A DNA stretch of 38,923 nucleotides from Terriglobia bacterium. Its GTDB lineage: Bacteria; Acidobacteriota; Terriglobia; Bryobacterales; Bryobacteraceae. The stretch covers positions 1-38,923 of the forward strand of contig JAJPIT010000035.1 of NCBI GenBank assembly GCA_021324615.1, given 5' to 3'. The notes under the pieces were generated by a model. That model did not search any database and was not told the DNA's origin. It saw only the letters and a list, made by a program, of their open reading frames with translations. The translations under genes were made by a program, and so were the position numbers. Position 1 is the first letter of the stretch. The number at the start of each line of letters is the position of its first letter. This document shows positions 8,019-16,717 of this stretch, piece after piece.

Positions 8019-8756
8019 ATGGACCGTGAGCACTTTTACCGGCTGATGAAGGGGGAAGGCACCTTCGATTACGAACGGTATCTGAACACGCCGGCGTTGC
8101 TCGCCTGCCAGAAGCCGTTTGCCCAGCTTTGCAACGGCGACGAGCTGCAATTTCAGATCGTCCATCAGGTGGAGGAGCTGTGGATGAAGCTCATCGCCTA
8201 TACGCTGCTCGACATCGACGACTATTTGCAGCAGCAGAACACCCCTCGCGTGCTGACGCTGTTCCGGCGGGTGCATCTGGCGCTGCGGCTCATGACGGAC
8301 CAACTGGGACTGCTCGAGACGATGTCGCCCAAGGAGTATCAGGAGATCCGGCTGCAACTGGGACAGGGAAGCGGCCAGGAATCGCCGGGATTTCGCGTCT
8401 TGTTGAAGATGCCCTATCCGTTATGGGAGTCGTTCTCCAAGCATTATCTGGAACCCAGCGGTTTGACCGTCGAGAAGATTTACAACTCCGAATACAGCCA
8501 CTCCGCCGCCTACGTGGTGGCCGAAGCGCTGGCGGAGTTCGACGAGCTTTTTCAGAAGTTCCGGTATCATCATTTGCAACTCATCCACCGGACCATCGGG
8601 CTGGGAGCGAAGTCGCTCAAGGGCCGGCCGGTCGAGCTGATTGAAAACGGGCTGAAGGTGCAGTTCTTTCCCCAACTGTGGGAGATTCGCAATCAAATGA
8701 CCGATGCCTGGGGAGCGCGCTACGGAGTCCGGCGCGAGCCGATCGGAGAACCCTGA
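8019..8756 (+). CDS. kynA: Tryptophan 2,3-dioxygenase family haem protein (atypical substrate loop)
   Basis: TDO opens the indole ring of tryptophan to N-formylkynurenine using haem and O2. At 245 residues it is shorter than most TDOs. Family marks are ELQFQIVHQVEELWMK (41-56, His49 matching the active-site His), LGQGSGQESPGFR (114-126) and FRYHHLQLIHRTIG (181-194), where His185 aligns with the haem-ligand His. The usual GTGGSSG substrate-binding loop that follows in classical TDOs is absent and replaced by LGAKSLKGRPVELI. Substrate or chemistry may therefore differ from plain TDO. It is the first gene of the block, and its stop overlaps the next start (TGATG). GGAGGA upstream is 13 bases from the ATG, rather far. 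Confidence 0.85.
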   Translation: MDREHFYRLMKGEGTFDYERYLNTPALLACQKPFAQLCNGDELQFQIVHQVEELWMKLIAYTLLDIDDYLQQQNTPRVLTLFRRVHLALRLMTDQLGLLETMSPKEYQEIRLQLGQGSGQESPGFRVLLKMPYPLWESFSKHYLEPSGLTVEKIYNSEYSHSAAYVVAEALAEFDELFQKFRYHHLQLIHRTIGLGAKSLKGRPVELIENGLKVQFFPQLWEIRNQMTDAWGARYGVRREPIGEP

Positions 8757-9877
8757 TGTTCGAGGAGTTGAGGCCGCAATTCCCCATTCTCCGCAACAGA
8801 ATCTATCTCTATAGCTGCTCGCAGGGCGCGTTCTCCGACGCGGTTGAGGAGGGAATGAACCGGTACCGGGAGAGCTGGCGGACGTCGGCCGACCCGTGGC
8901 AGGACTGGATGGGGGCCTACGAGGATCTGCGGCGGAAATTCGCGGCCTTCATCAACGCGGCGCCGGAGGAGATCGCGATCGTGACCAGCGCTTCGGCGGG
9001 CATCAACCCCATCGCCTCGGCCCTTTCCTTCCGCCAGCGCGACAAAGTTGTGATGAGCGAGCACGAGTTTCCGACGGTGGGGCAGATCTGGCTGGCGCAG
9101 CAGGCGCGCGGAGCGAAGATCCGGTTCCTCGACCACCCGGCCACGGCGGAGTGCTACGCTGCGGCGATCGATGAGCGGACGGCGATCGTTCCGCTGACCC
9201 AGGTTTCGTATTTAGACGGCTTCCGCGCCGACGTCGGCGAGATTACACGAATCGCCCACCAGCGCGGCGCCCTGGTGTTTCTGGACGGTTTTCAGGACTG
9301 TGGCACGCGGCCGGTCGACGTGAAGGCGCTGGACGTCGATTTTTTCGTCACCGGTACGCTGAAGTATTTATTGGGACCGGCGGGGCTGGCGTTTTTGTAC
9401 GTCCGCCGCGAGCTCATCGAAAAAATCCATCCGGTGGTGACGAGCTGGATGGCGCAGCGCGACGTCTTCGCCTTTGACGCAAAGCGGCTGGATCCCGCGC
9501 CCGAGGCGCGGCGGTTCGAGGGCGGATCGCCGCCGGTTCCCAATATTTACATGGCGCTTCCCGCCCTGGATCTTTTGAGCCGCGCAGGTCTGGACCGGAT
9601 CGCTTCGCATATCGAAACGCTGGCGCGGACCTTTCATGAGGGCGCGCGCGAAATGAGAATTCAAAGCAAGACGCCGCGGGCAAGCGTGGGGCCGCTGATC
9701 GTGCTGCGGTCGAAAGACGCGCCGGCGATGGCGGCGCGCTTGACCGAGCGCGGCTTCGTGGTTTCCTCCCGCCGCGACGGTGTGCGGTTTTCCTTCCACC
9801 TGTACAATTCCCTGGAGGACGTCCACGCGGCCCTGCGGGCGCTGGAAAACAATCTCGACTTGATGGAGCGGGAGTGA
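8756..9877 (+). CDS. Class V aminotransferase-fold PLP enzyme, possible kynureninase role
   Basis: Fold-type I PLP enzyme of 373 residues. The PLP-binding Lys is Lys203 in TGTLKYLLGPAGLAFLYV, and Asp177 in FLDGFQDCG would hold the pyridine nitrogen. Overall it resembles the isopenicillin-N-epimerase/cysteine-desulfurase branch of class V, which also includes kynureninase. No conserved desulfurase Cys loop is seen. Start: the ATG at 8756 overlaps the dioxygenase stop by one base, implying translational coupling. Sitting between a TDO and a KynB-like enzyme, it is the only candidate for kynurenine cleavage or transamination here. That role is inference. Confidence 0.82.
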   Translation: MFEELRPQFPILRNRIYLYSCSQGAFSDAVEEGMNRYRESWRTSADPWQDWMGAYEDLRRKFAAFINAAPEEIAIVTSASAGINPIASALSFRQRDKVVMSEHEFPTVGQIWLAQQARGAKIRFLDHPATAECYAAAIDERTAIVPLTQVSYLDGFRADVGEITRIAHQRGALVFLDGFQDCGTRPVDVKALDVDFFVTGTLKYLLGPAGLAFLYVRRELIEKIHPVVTSWMAQRDVFAFDAKRLDPAPEARRFEGGSPPVPNIYMALPALDLLSRAGLDRIASHIETLARTFHEGAREMRIQSKTPRASVGPLIVLRSKDAPAMAARLTERGFVVSSRRDGVRFSFHLYNSLEDVHAALRALENNLDLMERE

Positions 9878-9880
9878 ACT

Positions 9881-10050
9881 TTCACAGCCTCGGTGATCGC
9901 CGCGATTGTGATCACCACGGGTTTCCTCGAGGAATGCGGGTGACCACGCTTCGCCGGACTGCCGTGGCTGGTTGTGTTAACCATGGGATATTTGGCGGTG
10001 CGGCGAAAGCGCGTGTCCGCCATGAATAACTCGAAGCCGAGGAGTGAATC
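9881..10050 (+). other. Non-coding gap with a possible decayed membrane-protein fragment
   Basis: These 170 bases hold no intact gene. In the same frame as the preceding PLP enzyme, past its stop, the translation reads SVIAAIVITTGFLEECG, a stop, then GLPWLVVLTMGYLAVRRKR, which looks like two hydrophobic helices ending in a basic cytoplasmic patch. It could be the eroded end of a transporter gene, or chance. The last bases carry GAGGAG, a good ribosome site for the cyclase ATG at 10051. Confidence 0.25.
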
Positions 10051-10833
10051 ATGGCCGAGAATCTGCTGGCGCAGTTGCTGGAAGCGCTGGCCAAAGGATC
10101 GATTCGCGTGGTCGATTTGACGCAGCCGCTGAATGCGGCCACGCCGGTGATCCAGTTGCCTGCCGAATTTGGCCAGTCCCGCCCGTTTCGCCTGGAGGAA
10201 ATCTCCCGCTACGACGAGCGGGGTCCGGCCTGGTACTGGAATAATTTTTCCTGCGGCGAACACACCGGCACCCATTTCGACGCCCCGGTCCACTGGGTGA
10301 CGGGAAAGGATTATCCGGGCAACGCGGCGGATTCGATTCCTCCCAAGCGGTTCCTCGCGCCGGCCTGCGTCATCGATGTATCCGCCAAGGCGGGCGAGGA
10401 TCCCGATTTTCTGCTGACGCGCGCGCACGTGGAAACCTGGGAGCTGCAATATGGCCGCATCGAGGCCGGATCGTGGGTGCTGATGCGCACGGGCTGGTCG
10501 CGCAAGAGCGCGCCCGATTTTCTGAATATTCAAAACGACGGCGCGCACGTGCCCGGGCCCCATCCCGAGCTGATCCCGTTTTTGGCCAAGGAGCGCGACG
10601 TGATCGGCTTCGGGAGCGAAGCAGTCGGCACCGACGCGGGCCAGGCCTTCCGCTTCGACCCGCCGTTCCCCTGTCACCATGGAATGCACGGATCGAATAA
10701 ATTCGGCCTCGCCAGCCTCACCAATCTGGAAGAGCTGCCGCCGAAAGGAGCGATGGTGATCGCGGCGCCGCTAAAAATTGTGAATGGATCGGGCAGTCCC
10801 TGCCGGGTGCTGGCGCTGGTGGAAAATGGCTGA
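10051..10833 (+). CDS. kynB: Cyclase-family metal hydrolase, likely kynurenine formamidase
   Basis: Belongs to the cyclase family (Pfam PF04199), which contains bacterial kynurenine formamidase KynB, the enzyme that deformylates N-formylkynurenine. The family metal-binding motif is present as HTGTHFDAPVH (71-81; His71, His75, Asp77 as ligands), and a later GFGSEAVGTDAG segment is typical. It is 260 residues long, somewhat longer than classical KynB (~210), so a relative acting on another amide or lactone is possible. The neighbourhood of a dioxygenase favours KynB. The ATG at 10051 has GAGGAG upstream, and its end overlaps the next gene by 8 bases. Confidence 0.8.
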   Translation: MAENLLAQLLEALAKGSIRVVDLTQPLNAATPVIQLPAEFGQSRPFRLEEISRYDERGPAWYWNNFSCGEHTGTHFDAPVHWVTGKDYPGNAADSIPPKRFLAPACVIDVSAKAGEDPDFLLTRAHVETWELQYGRIEAGSWVLMRTGWSRKSAPDFLNIQNDGAHVPGPHPELIPFLAKERDVIGFGSEAVGTDAGQAFRFDPPFPCHHGMHGSNKFGLASLTNLEELPPKGAMVIAAPLKIVNGSGSPCRVLALVENG

Positions 10834-12943
10834 ACGGTCCTTCAAGAAGGAGGTCGAAAAGCTGCGCCTTGGCGCGGGCGCGGAGTTTCGCGGGGAGGGC
10901 ATTCTGGCGGTCGCCAAGGCGCTGCTCCAGTCCGGGGTATCCTATGTCGCCGGTTATCAGGGCGCGCCGATCTCGCACCTGATGGACGTGCTGGCCGACG
11001 CCAACGATATTCTGGAGGAGCTCGGCGTGCATTTCGAGCAGAGCGCCTCGGAAGCGGCCGCGGCGGCGGCGCTGGCGGCCTCGGTTAATTATCCGTTGCG
11101 CGGAGCAGTGACCTTCAAATCGACGGTCGGCACCAATGTCGCCTCCGACGCGCTGGCGAACCTGGCCTCGGGCGGCGTCCTGGGCGGTGCCCTGATCATC
11201 GTCGGGGAGGATTACGGCGAAGGATCGAGCATCATGCAGGAGCGCTCGCACGCTTTCGCGATGAAGTCGCAGATCTGGCTGCTGGACCCGCGGCCGAATC
11301 TTCCCTCAATCGTCCGCGCGGTGGAAGACGGGTTCGATTTTTCCGAAGCCACTCATACGCCGGTGATGCTCGAGCTGCGCATCCGCGCCTGCCACCTGCG
11401 CGGGCGCTTTGTCGCCAAGGACAATGTGCGGCCGAAGTTCACCCGGAAGGACGCGATCGAAAACCCCGCGCGCGACGCCAGCCGCATCGTGCTGCCGCCT
11501 TCCACTTATCTGCACGAGCAGGAAAAGATCGCTGAAAGATGGCCGGCGGCGGCGCGCTTCATCCAGGACCGCGGGCTGAACGAGATTTTTCACGCCAGCG
11601 CGCGCGATTTCGGGGTCATTTTGCAGGGCGGCATGTACAATACCGTGGCGCGCGGCCTTCAACTGCTCGGCCTGGCGGACGTTTTCGGTGATACAAAAAT
11701 TCCACTTTATGTTTTAAACGTGACTTACCCGCTGGTGGACGAGGAAGTGAAGCGGTTCTGCGGCGGCAAGCGGGCGGTTCTGGTGGTGGAAGAAGGCCAG
11801 CCCGATTTCCTGGAGCAGAATCTGCACGCCATTCTGCGCAAGGCGGAACTGGCCACCAGGATACACGGCAAGGACTTGCTGCCGATGGCCGGCGAGTACA
11901 CCCCGTCGGTGGTGACGGGCGGCCTGCTGAAGTTCGTCGAAAAATACGGGCCGGAGCTGATCGACCGCGCCCGTCTTCCCGGCCTGGTGAAACCCCTGCC
12001 GCTGCCGCCGGTGCAGTTGGACCGCCACGTGCAGCCCCGTCCGCCGTCGTTCTGCACCGGCTGTCCGGAGCGGCCGATCTTTACCGCCCTCAAGCTGGTG
12101 GAACGCGAGTTGGGACCGCATCATGTGAGCTGCGATATCGGCTGCCATCTCTTCTCCATCCTGCCTCCCTTCAACACCGGCGCGACCACCATGGGCTACG
12201 GGCTGGGCTGGGCGGGCGCCGCGGCGCTTCAATCGCCAGACAGCCGCAAGCGCGCCATCGCCTTCATGGGCGACGGCGGATTCTGGCACAACGGATTGAC
12301 CAGCGGCGTCGGCAACGCGGTTTTCAACCGGAGCGACAGCGTGCTGGTGGTGGTGGACAACAGCTACACGGCGGCGACGGGCGGCCAGGATCTACTCTCC
12401 TCGCGAGGCGCCAATCCGCTCCGGACCACGCGGCAGTCCATCGCCGATGCGGTGCGCGGGGTCGGAGTCCGCTGGATCCGCACGATCGACCGGACGTATG
12501 ATGTGGGCCGGATGCGGGATACGCTGCGCGAGGCGCTGACCACGGCGGAACGCGGGCCCAAGGTGATTGTGGCCCGCAGCGAGTGCGCGTTAAACCGCGA
12601 GCGCCGCGAAGGTCCCGCCAGGCGGAAGGCCGCCGGCCAGGGCCGGCGCGTGGTGCGCCAGCGGTTCGGCGTCGATGCGGAGACCTGCACCGGCGATCAT
12701 TCCTGCATCCGGCTCTCCGGCTGTCCTTCGCTCACCATCGCGCCCAACCCCGATCCGCTGCGCTCCGATCCAGTGGCGGCGGTCATCGAGAGCTGCATCG
12801 GCTGCGGGTTGTGCGGCGAGGCGGCGCATGCGGCGGCGCTGTGCCCGTCGTTCTATCGCGTGGACACCATCTCGAATCCCAGCGCGTGGGAGCGATTCGC
12901 GTGGCGCCTCCGGCAAACCGTGATCGGCTGGTTGCAGAGATGA
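10826..12943 (+). CDS. iorA: Indolepyruvate:ferredoxin oxidoreductase, alpha subunit
   Basis: Oxidatively decarboxylates aryl-pyruvates (indolepyruvate, phenylpyruvate) to aryl-acetyl-CoA, passing electrons to ferredoxin. Of its 705 residues, 1-190 are the pyrimidine/core domain. FCTGCPERP (409-417) and GDGGFWHNG (482-490) with Asp511-Asn512 mark the TPP site. The C-terminal ferredoxin region has Cys621, 627, 633, 657, 660, 663 and 673 for two iron-sulfur clusters. The start is the ATG at 10826 inside the cyclase end. The fused ferredoxin domain and the long beta partner match the type found in aerobic bacteria. Confidence 0.92.
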   Translation: MAERSFKKEVEKLRLGAGAEFRGEGILAVAKALLQSGVSYVAGYQGAPISHLMDVLADANDILEELGVHFEQSASEAAAAAALAASVNYPLRGAVTFKSTVGTNVASDALANLASGGVLGGALIIVGEDYGEGSSIMQERSHAFAMKSQIWLLDPRPNLPSIVRAVEDGFDFSEATHTPVMLELRIRACHLRGRFVAKDNVRPKFTRKDAIENPARDASRIVLPPSTYLHEQEKIAERWPAAARFIQDRGLNEIFHASARDFGVILQGGMYNTVARGLQLLGLADVFGDTKIPLYVLNVTYPLVDEEVKRFCGGKRAVLVVEEGQPDFLEQNLHAILRKAELATRIHGKDLLPMAGEYTPSVVTGGLLKFVEKYGPELIDRARLPGLVKPLPLPPVQLDRHVQPRPPSFCTGCPERPIFTALKLVERELGPHHVSCDIGCHLFSILPPFNTGATTMGYGLGWAGAAALQSPDSRKRAIAFMGDGGFWHNGLTSGVGNAVFNRSDSVLVVVDNSYTAATGGQDLLSSRGANPLRTTRQSIADAVRGVGVRWIRTIDRTYDVGRMRDTLREALTTAERGPKVIVARSECALNRERREGPARRKAAGQGRRVVRQRFGVDAETCTGDHSCIRLSGCPSLTIAPNPDPLRSDPVAAVIESCIGCGLCGEAAHAAALCPSFYRVDTISNPSAWERFAWRLRQTVIGWLQR

Positions 12944-14400
12944 CCGAACAGCGGCCGGTCACGATCGCGATTCTCGCGATGGGCGGGGAAGGCGGCGGCG
13001 TGCTCGCCGACTGGATCGCCGATTTGGCGGAGCACGCCGGCTACGACGCGCAGGCGACATCGGTGCCCGGCGTGGCCCAGCGCACCGGATCGACGATCTA
13101 TTATCTGGAGATCTTTCCCCGCGCCGCGGGCAGGCAGCCCGTGTTTTCGCTCACGCCGGTTCCGGGCGAAGTCGACGTGGTGATCGCCTCGGAGCTGATG
13201 GAGGCGGGCCGCGCTGTGCAGCGCGGGCTGGTGACGCCGGATCGAACTGTACTGATCGCTTCGACCCATCGCGTTTATTCGATCGCCGAGAAGAGCGCGA
13301 TGGCCGACGGGCGCGCGGATCCGGCCAAGCTTCTCCAGGCGTGCTCCGCCGCGGCGCGGGTCCTGATCGCCCGCGACTTCGCGCGGCTGGCCGCCGGGAC
13401 GCGGAGCGTCATCAGCGCGGCGCTGTTCGGCGCGCTGGCGGCTTCGCGCGTGCTGCCCTTCGAGCGCGACCGGTTTGAAGAGGCGATCCGGCGCGCCGGA
13501 GTGGGGGTCGAGGCGAGCCTGCGGGCCTTCCGCTCCGGCTTCGACGCCGAACCGGAGCCGCCGGAACCAGCGCCGGAACCCCCGCAGGTTCCGGAAGCGA
13601 TCGCCCACCGAATCGAGAGCGAGTTTCCGCAGGAAAGCTGGACTACTTTGCGGCTCGCCGCTCATCGGCTGGTGGACTACCAGGATCCGGCATACGCCGC
13701 CGAGTATCTGAACCGTCTGGCGGCGGTGCGCGACGCCGATGATCATCCGTTCCCTCTGCTCAATGAGGCGGCGCGGCAACTGGCTTTGTGGATGTCCTAC
13801 GAAGACGCGATACGAGTGGCGGATTTGAAGATCCGGAAGGCGCGCGCCGGCCGGATCCAGAAAGAGGCCCGCGCCGAGCCCGGAGAGATCGTCCGGATCC
13901 ACGAATTTTTGCATCCGCGCGCCCAGGAGATCGCCGATATTCTGCCGCCGGCGCTCGGCAGGCGGGTGCTCGCAAGCGGATGGGTAAGGCGGCTGACCAA
14001 ACGCGGCCGGATCGTCGAAACCACTTCGATTCATGGTTTTTTGCAGCTCTACTTCCTGGCGCGGATGCGCCCGCTGCGGCGGCGGTCTCTGCGCTTCGCC
14101 CGCGAACAGGAGAAGATCGGCGAATGGCTCGCGTTGATCGTGCGCGCCGCCGCGCGCGACCGCGAGCTGGCGCTGGAGATCGCCCGCTGCGCTCAATTAT
14201 TGAAGGGATACGGGGCCGCGCGGCTGCTCGGCGAACGCAACTTCGACGCGATCCTGGCCGAGTCGCGTACTCTCGGCGGCGCCGGAGCGGCCGAACGAGT
14301 GAGAATCCTGCGGGAAGCCGCTCTCGCCGACGATACCGGAGAAACACTGCGGAACGCTCTGGGCCCGCCGCGGCCTCTGCGCAGCGAATCCGGGAAATGA
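12940..14400 (+). CDS. iorB: Indolepyruvate:ferredoxin oxidoreductase, beta subunit, long form
   Basis: Partner of IorA. The N-terminal ~200 residues are the 2-oxoacid:acceptor oxidoreductase gamma-type domain, starting ILAMGGEGGGVLADWI and containing SVPGVAQRTGSTIYYLE. After a Pro/Glu linker (about 205-220) comes a ~265-residue helical region found in the long IorB form of aerobic bacteria, whose role I do not know. The ATG overlaps the iorA stop by four bases (ATGA), so the two are made together. It is 486 residues long and is the last gene of the aromatic amino-acid block. Confidence 0.9.
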   Translation: MTEQRPVTIAILAMGGEGGGVLADWIADLAEHAGYDAQATSVPGVAQRTGSTIYYLEIFPRAAGRQPVFSLTPVPGEVDVVIASELMEAGRAVQRGLVTPDRTVLIASTHRVYSIAEKSAMADGRADPAKLLQACSAAARVLIARDFARLAAGTRSVISAALFGALAASRVLPFERDRFEEAIRRAGVGVEASLRAFRSGFDAEPEPPEPAPEPPQVPEAIAHRIESEFPQESWTTLRLAAHRLVDYQDPAYAAEYLNRLAAVRDADDHPFPLLNEAARQLALWMSYEDAIRVADLKIRKARAGRIQKEARAEPGEIVRIHEFLHPRAQEIADILPPALGRRVLASGWVRRLTKRGRIVETTSIHGFLQLYFLARMRPLRRRSLRFAREQEKIGEWLALIVRAAARDRELALEIARCAQLLKGYGAARLLGERNFDAILAESRTLGGAGAAERVRILREAALADDTGETLRNALGPPRPLRSESGK

Positions 14401-14430
14401 GGGAACCTCTCTCGGGCCGGGCCGGAGGCG

Positions 14431-15186
14431 CTACTTGGCGTTCCTGGCCTTTAACTGCTCGGCGCGGGCCTTTTCGTTGGTCGCAAACCTCTGCACTACC
14501 GGATTCAGATTGGGCGTCGCCAGCACTTTGTTGAGCTCGGCGATTCCCTCGTCGTATTTGCCCAGTTCGTCGTAAGCGGTCGCCAGGCGCACCATCGTTG
14601 AAGGATCGGGCGTCGCGCTGTCGTCCACCGCGGTTTTGAATTCACTGGCCGCGACGTCGTATTTCTTTTGCACCATCGCGATCAGGCCGAGGTTGCTATG
14701 GGCCTGCGCCGTCGCATCCTTCTTGTACGCCTCCCATTTATCGTCGGGCAGGTTCGGATTCGGCTTGGGAGCGGTCTTGATGATGTTCAGCGCGTCGTTG
14801 GAGAGTTTGGTCGCGCGCGCAAGTTTTTCGTCCTTATCCAGGTCATTTTCGCGGGTGCCGCGGGCCAGCTCGCCCGATACCACCAGCATCGCGTCGAAAT
14901 TCTTCGGATCGGCTTCGATCGCGTCATTGCCGTAGGCGATCGCCTTGGCGGAATCGCCCATGCGCTGCGCGGCGTCGGCGGCCATGTACAGCGCCGTCGA
15001 CTTCAACTGCGAATCGGCGAAACTGGTGACGAAATTATCCACCGCTTTGATGCGATCCTGCGCCGTGGTGGCGTTCTGAATCGCCATGAACGCGTCGTAC
15101 TCTTTCTTCGAAACCTTTTTCTGCGCCGCCGCCCAGCCGGCCGCCATTAACAATCCGGCCACGCAGGCCGCTAACCTGGTCCTCAT
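14431..15186 (-). CDS. Secreted TPR protein, 251 aa
   Basis: It has an N-terminal signal peptide (MRTRLAACVAGLLMAAGWAAA), so it is probably periplasmic. The remainder is helical with tetratricopeptide-like repeats, clearest at about 60-95 (STALYMAADAAQRMGDSAKA) and 165-225 (SNLGLIAMVQKKYDVAASEF, then LATAYDELGKYDEGIAELNK). TPR proteins are scaffolds for protein contacts, and nothing shows an enzyme activity. It lies 12 bases downstream of another secreted TPR gene on the same strand and probably shares its transcript. Confidence 0.8.
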   Translation of the reverse strand: MRTRLAACVAGLLMAAGWAAAQKKVSKKEYDAFMAIQNATTAQDRIKAVDNFVTSFADSQLKSTALYMAADAAQRMGDSAKAIAYGNDAIEADPKNFDAMLVVSGELARGTRENDLDKDEKLARATKLSNDALNIIKTAPKPNPNLPDDKWEAYKKDATAQAHSNLGLIAMVQKKYDVAASEFKTAVDDSATPDPSTMVRLATAYDELGKYDEGIAELNKVLATPNLNPVVQRFATNEKARAEQLKARNAK

Positions 15187-15198
15187 CGTTGCTGCTCC

Positions 15199-16707
15199 TT
15201 ATTTTTTGGTGAAAGCTTCCTTTAATCCTTTTTCCGCGGCCTGGCGCACCGTATCCGGCGCGCCTTCCACGGCCAATGCCTGTTTATAAAATTCCTGCGC
15301 CTGTTCGCGGTCGCTTTGCGAATCGGCCAGCCGCGCCAGATACAGAAGACTCCAGGACCGCGTCGCCGGATCGGGCTGAAGCTCCAGAACCTTGCGGAAC
15401 AGACGGTCGCCCAGCTCCGGATCGCGCTCCAGCACCGCGATGCGCGCCAGACCATAATACGCCTTTGCGTGCAGCGAAGGGTCCGCGGTCTGCTGAAGCG
15501 CGGCGAGATAGCCCTGTTTGGCCTGCGGCAGATCGCGGCGGAGGTAGGCCTGCTCGGCCTCTTCCAGCGTCTTGGCCACCCCGGTCGGGGCGGGCGGCGC
15601 GGCTTCGCAGGTGATGCGGCGGACGCGCCGGGCCGGCGGCTGCTCATAAAAATCGATGTGATCCAGGCGCTTCTCTTCCCGCGCCATGTCGATTCCCTTG
15701 ATCAGCTCCGGGAAGAACAGGCGCATCGCTGTCTCCTGCGACTCATAAACCGCCAGCAGCTCGGCGAGCGCCGGTGTGAGCACGTAGCCTTCGCGCAGCG
15801 CCTGTTCGATCAGCGCCGGATTCTTGTCGATCCGCGCCTCGATCGCCTTCACCATGCAGACCGTGGTGAGGAGAATAAAATCGGACTTGTACTGCTGCTC
15901 CAGAATCGGCGAGCCGAGCGCGTAATCGCCCACCGCGTGCTTGCTCTTCACAATCGAGGAATACTTCAGGCTCAGCGGGTCGATCAGATAGAGCAGATAC
16001 GCGTGGCGGATCTCCTCGATGGGCAGATCGGCCGGATCCGGGCTGGCGGGCGTAACGACGACGTAGAAATCGTCCCCGTAATTCCGGATCTGCACCTGGT
16101 TCGGCGCGCCGAGCAGGTCCAGATAAACCACAAAGCGCCGCCCCAGGTAACCCGCCGTATCGTTCCGCAGGTATGCGTTCACTTGCAGCACCGCGCGCGC
16201 CACTCCCGGCTGAAGCTGGCCCAGCGCCTGTTCATAGGCCGGCTGCACGCGCTTCCACAACTCGTCCAGCCGGGCCTCGCGGTAGAACGCCACCAGCAGC
16301 GGAGTGAATCCGTCCAGCGCGGCCACGTCCGGAGGCAGTGCTTCGACCGGATATCGGTACGAAAAATCCGGCGGCGGATGGATGCTCAGCGCGTAGGAAA
16401 CATACTGCGTCAGCTCGTCGGCCTTCTTATCCGGCCGGTGCTCGCGAAGGAAACGCTCCAGCGGCTCGACGCTCTTCAGCTTCTGCGCCCGGAAATAATT
16501 CCGGATCTGGGCCCGCAGCGGCGAGGTCTTTTCGACGCATTCGGTGCCCTGGTCGAATCCCGCCACATTGATGGCGGTCATCACGTCGAACATCGCCTCG
16601 CTTGCGTCAAGCTGGTTTCCCGCTTCGGCCCGCTTTGCCTGCGCGGGTTTCTGCTGCGCCGGTGTCGCGAGCGCGAGGGCGAAAAGCGGAATCAGGACGC
16701 GGCCCAC
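15199..16707 (-). CDS. Secreted protein with C-terminal TPR repeats, 502 aa
   Basis: The best start is the GTG at 16707, preceded by AAAGAGG six bases away and followed by a hydrophobic signal sequence (GRVLIPLFALALATPAQQ). Upstream in-frame codons run into another gene. Residues ~30-360 form a region of unknown family with many charged helices. Residues ~380-500 hold TPR repeats (TLEEAEQAYLRRDLPQAKQG, AYYGLARIAVLERDPELGDR, LLYLARLADSQSDREQAQEF). It is probably exported. It sits 10 bases after the stop of a broken TPR gene and 12 bases before a further TPR gene, so three consecutive genes encode repeat proteins. Confidence 0.8.
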   Translation of the reverse strand: MGRVLIPLFALALATPAQQKPAQAKRAEAGNQLDASEAMFDVMTAINVAGFDQGTECVEKTSPLRAQIRNYFRAQKLKSVEPLERFLREHRPDKKADELTQYVSYALSIHPPPDFSYRYPVEALPPDVAALDGFTPLLVAFYREARLDELWKRVQPAYEQALGQLQPGVARAVLQVNAYLRNDTAGYLGRRFVVYLDLLGAPNQVQIRNYGDDFYVVVTPASPDPADLPIEEIRHAYLLYLIDPLSLKYSSIVKSKHAVGDYALGSPILEQQYKSDFILLTTVCMVKAIEARIDKNPALIEQALREGYVLTPALAELLAVYESQETAMRLFFPELIKGIDMAREEKRLDHIDFYEQPPARRVRRITCEAAPPAPTGVAKTLEEAEQAYLRRDLPQAKQGYLAALQQTADPSLHAKAYYGLARIAVLERDPELGDRLFRKVLELQPDPATRSWSLLYLARLADSQSDREQAQEFYKQALAVEGAPDTVRQAAEKGLKEAFTKK

Positions 16708-16717
16708 GAGAACCTCT

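Noticed and set aside
12853-14196. Long minus-strand frame opposite iorB
   Set aside because: Shadow of iorB in GC-rich DNA; composition is Arg/Gln/His-rich without recognisable domains.
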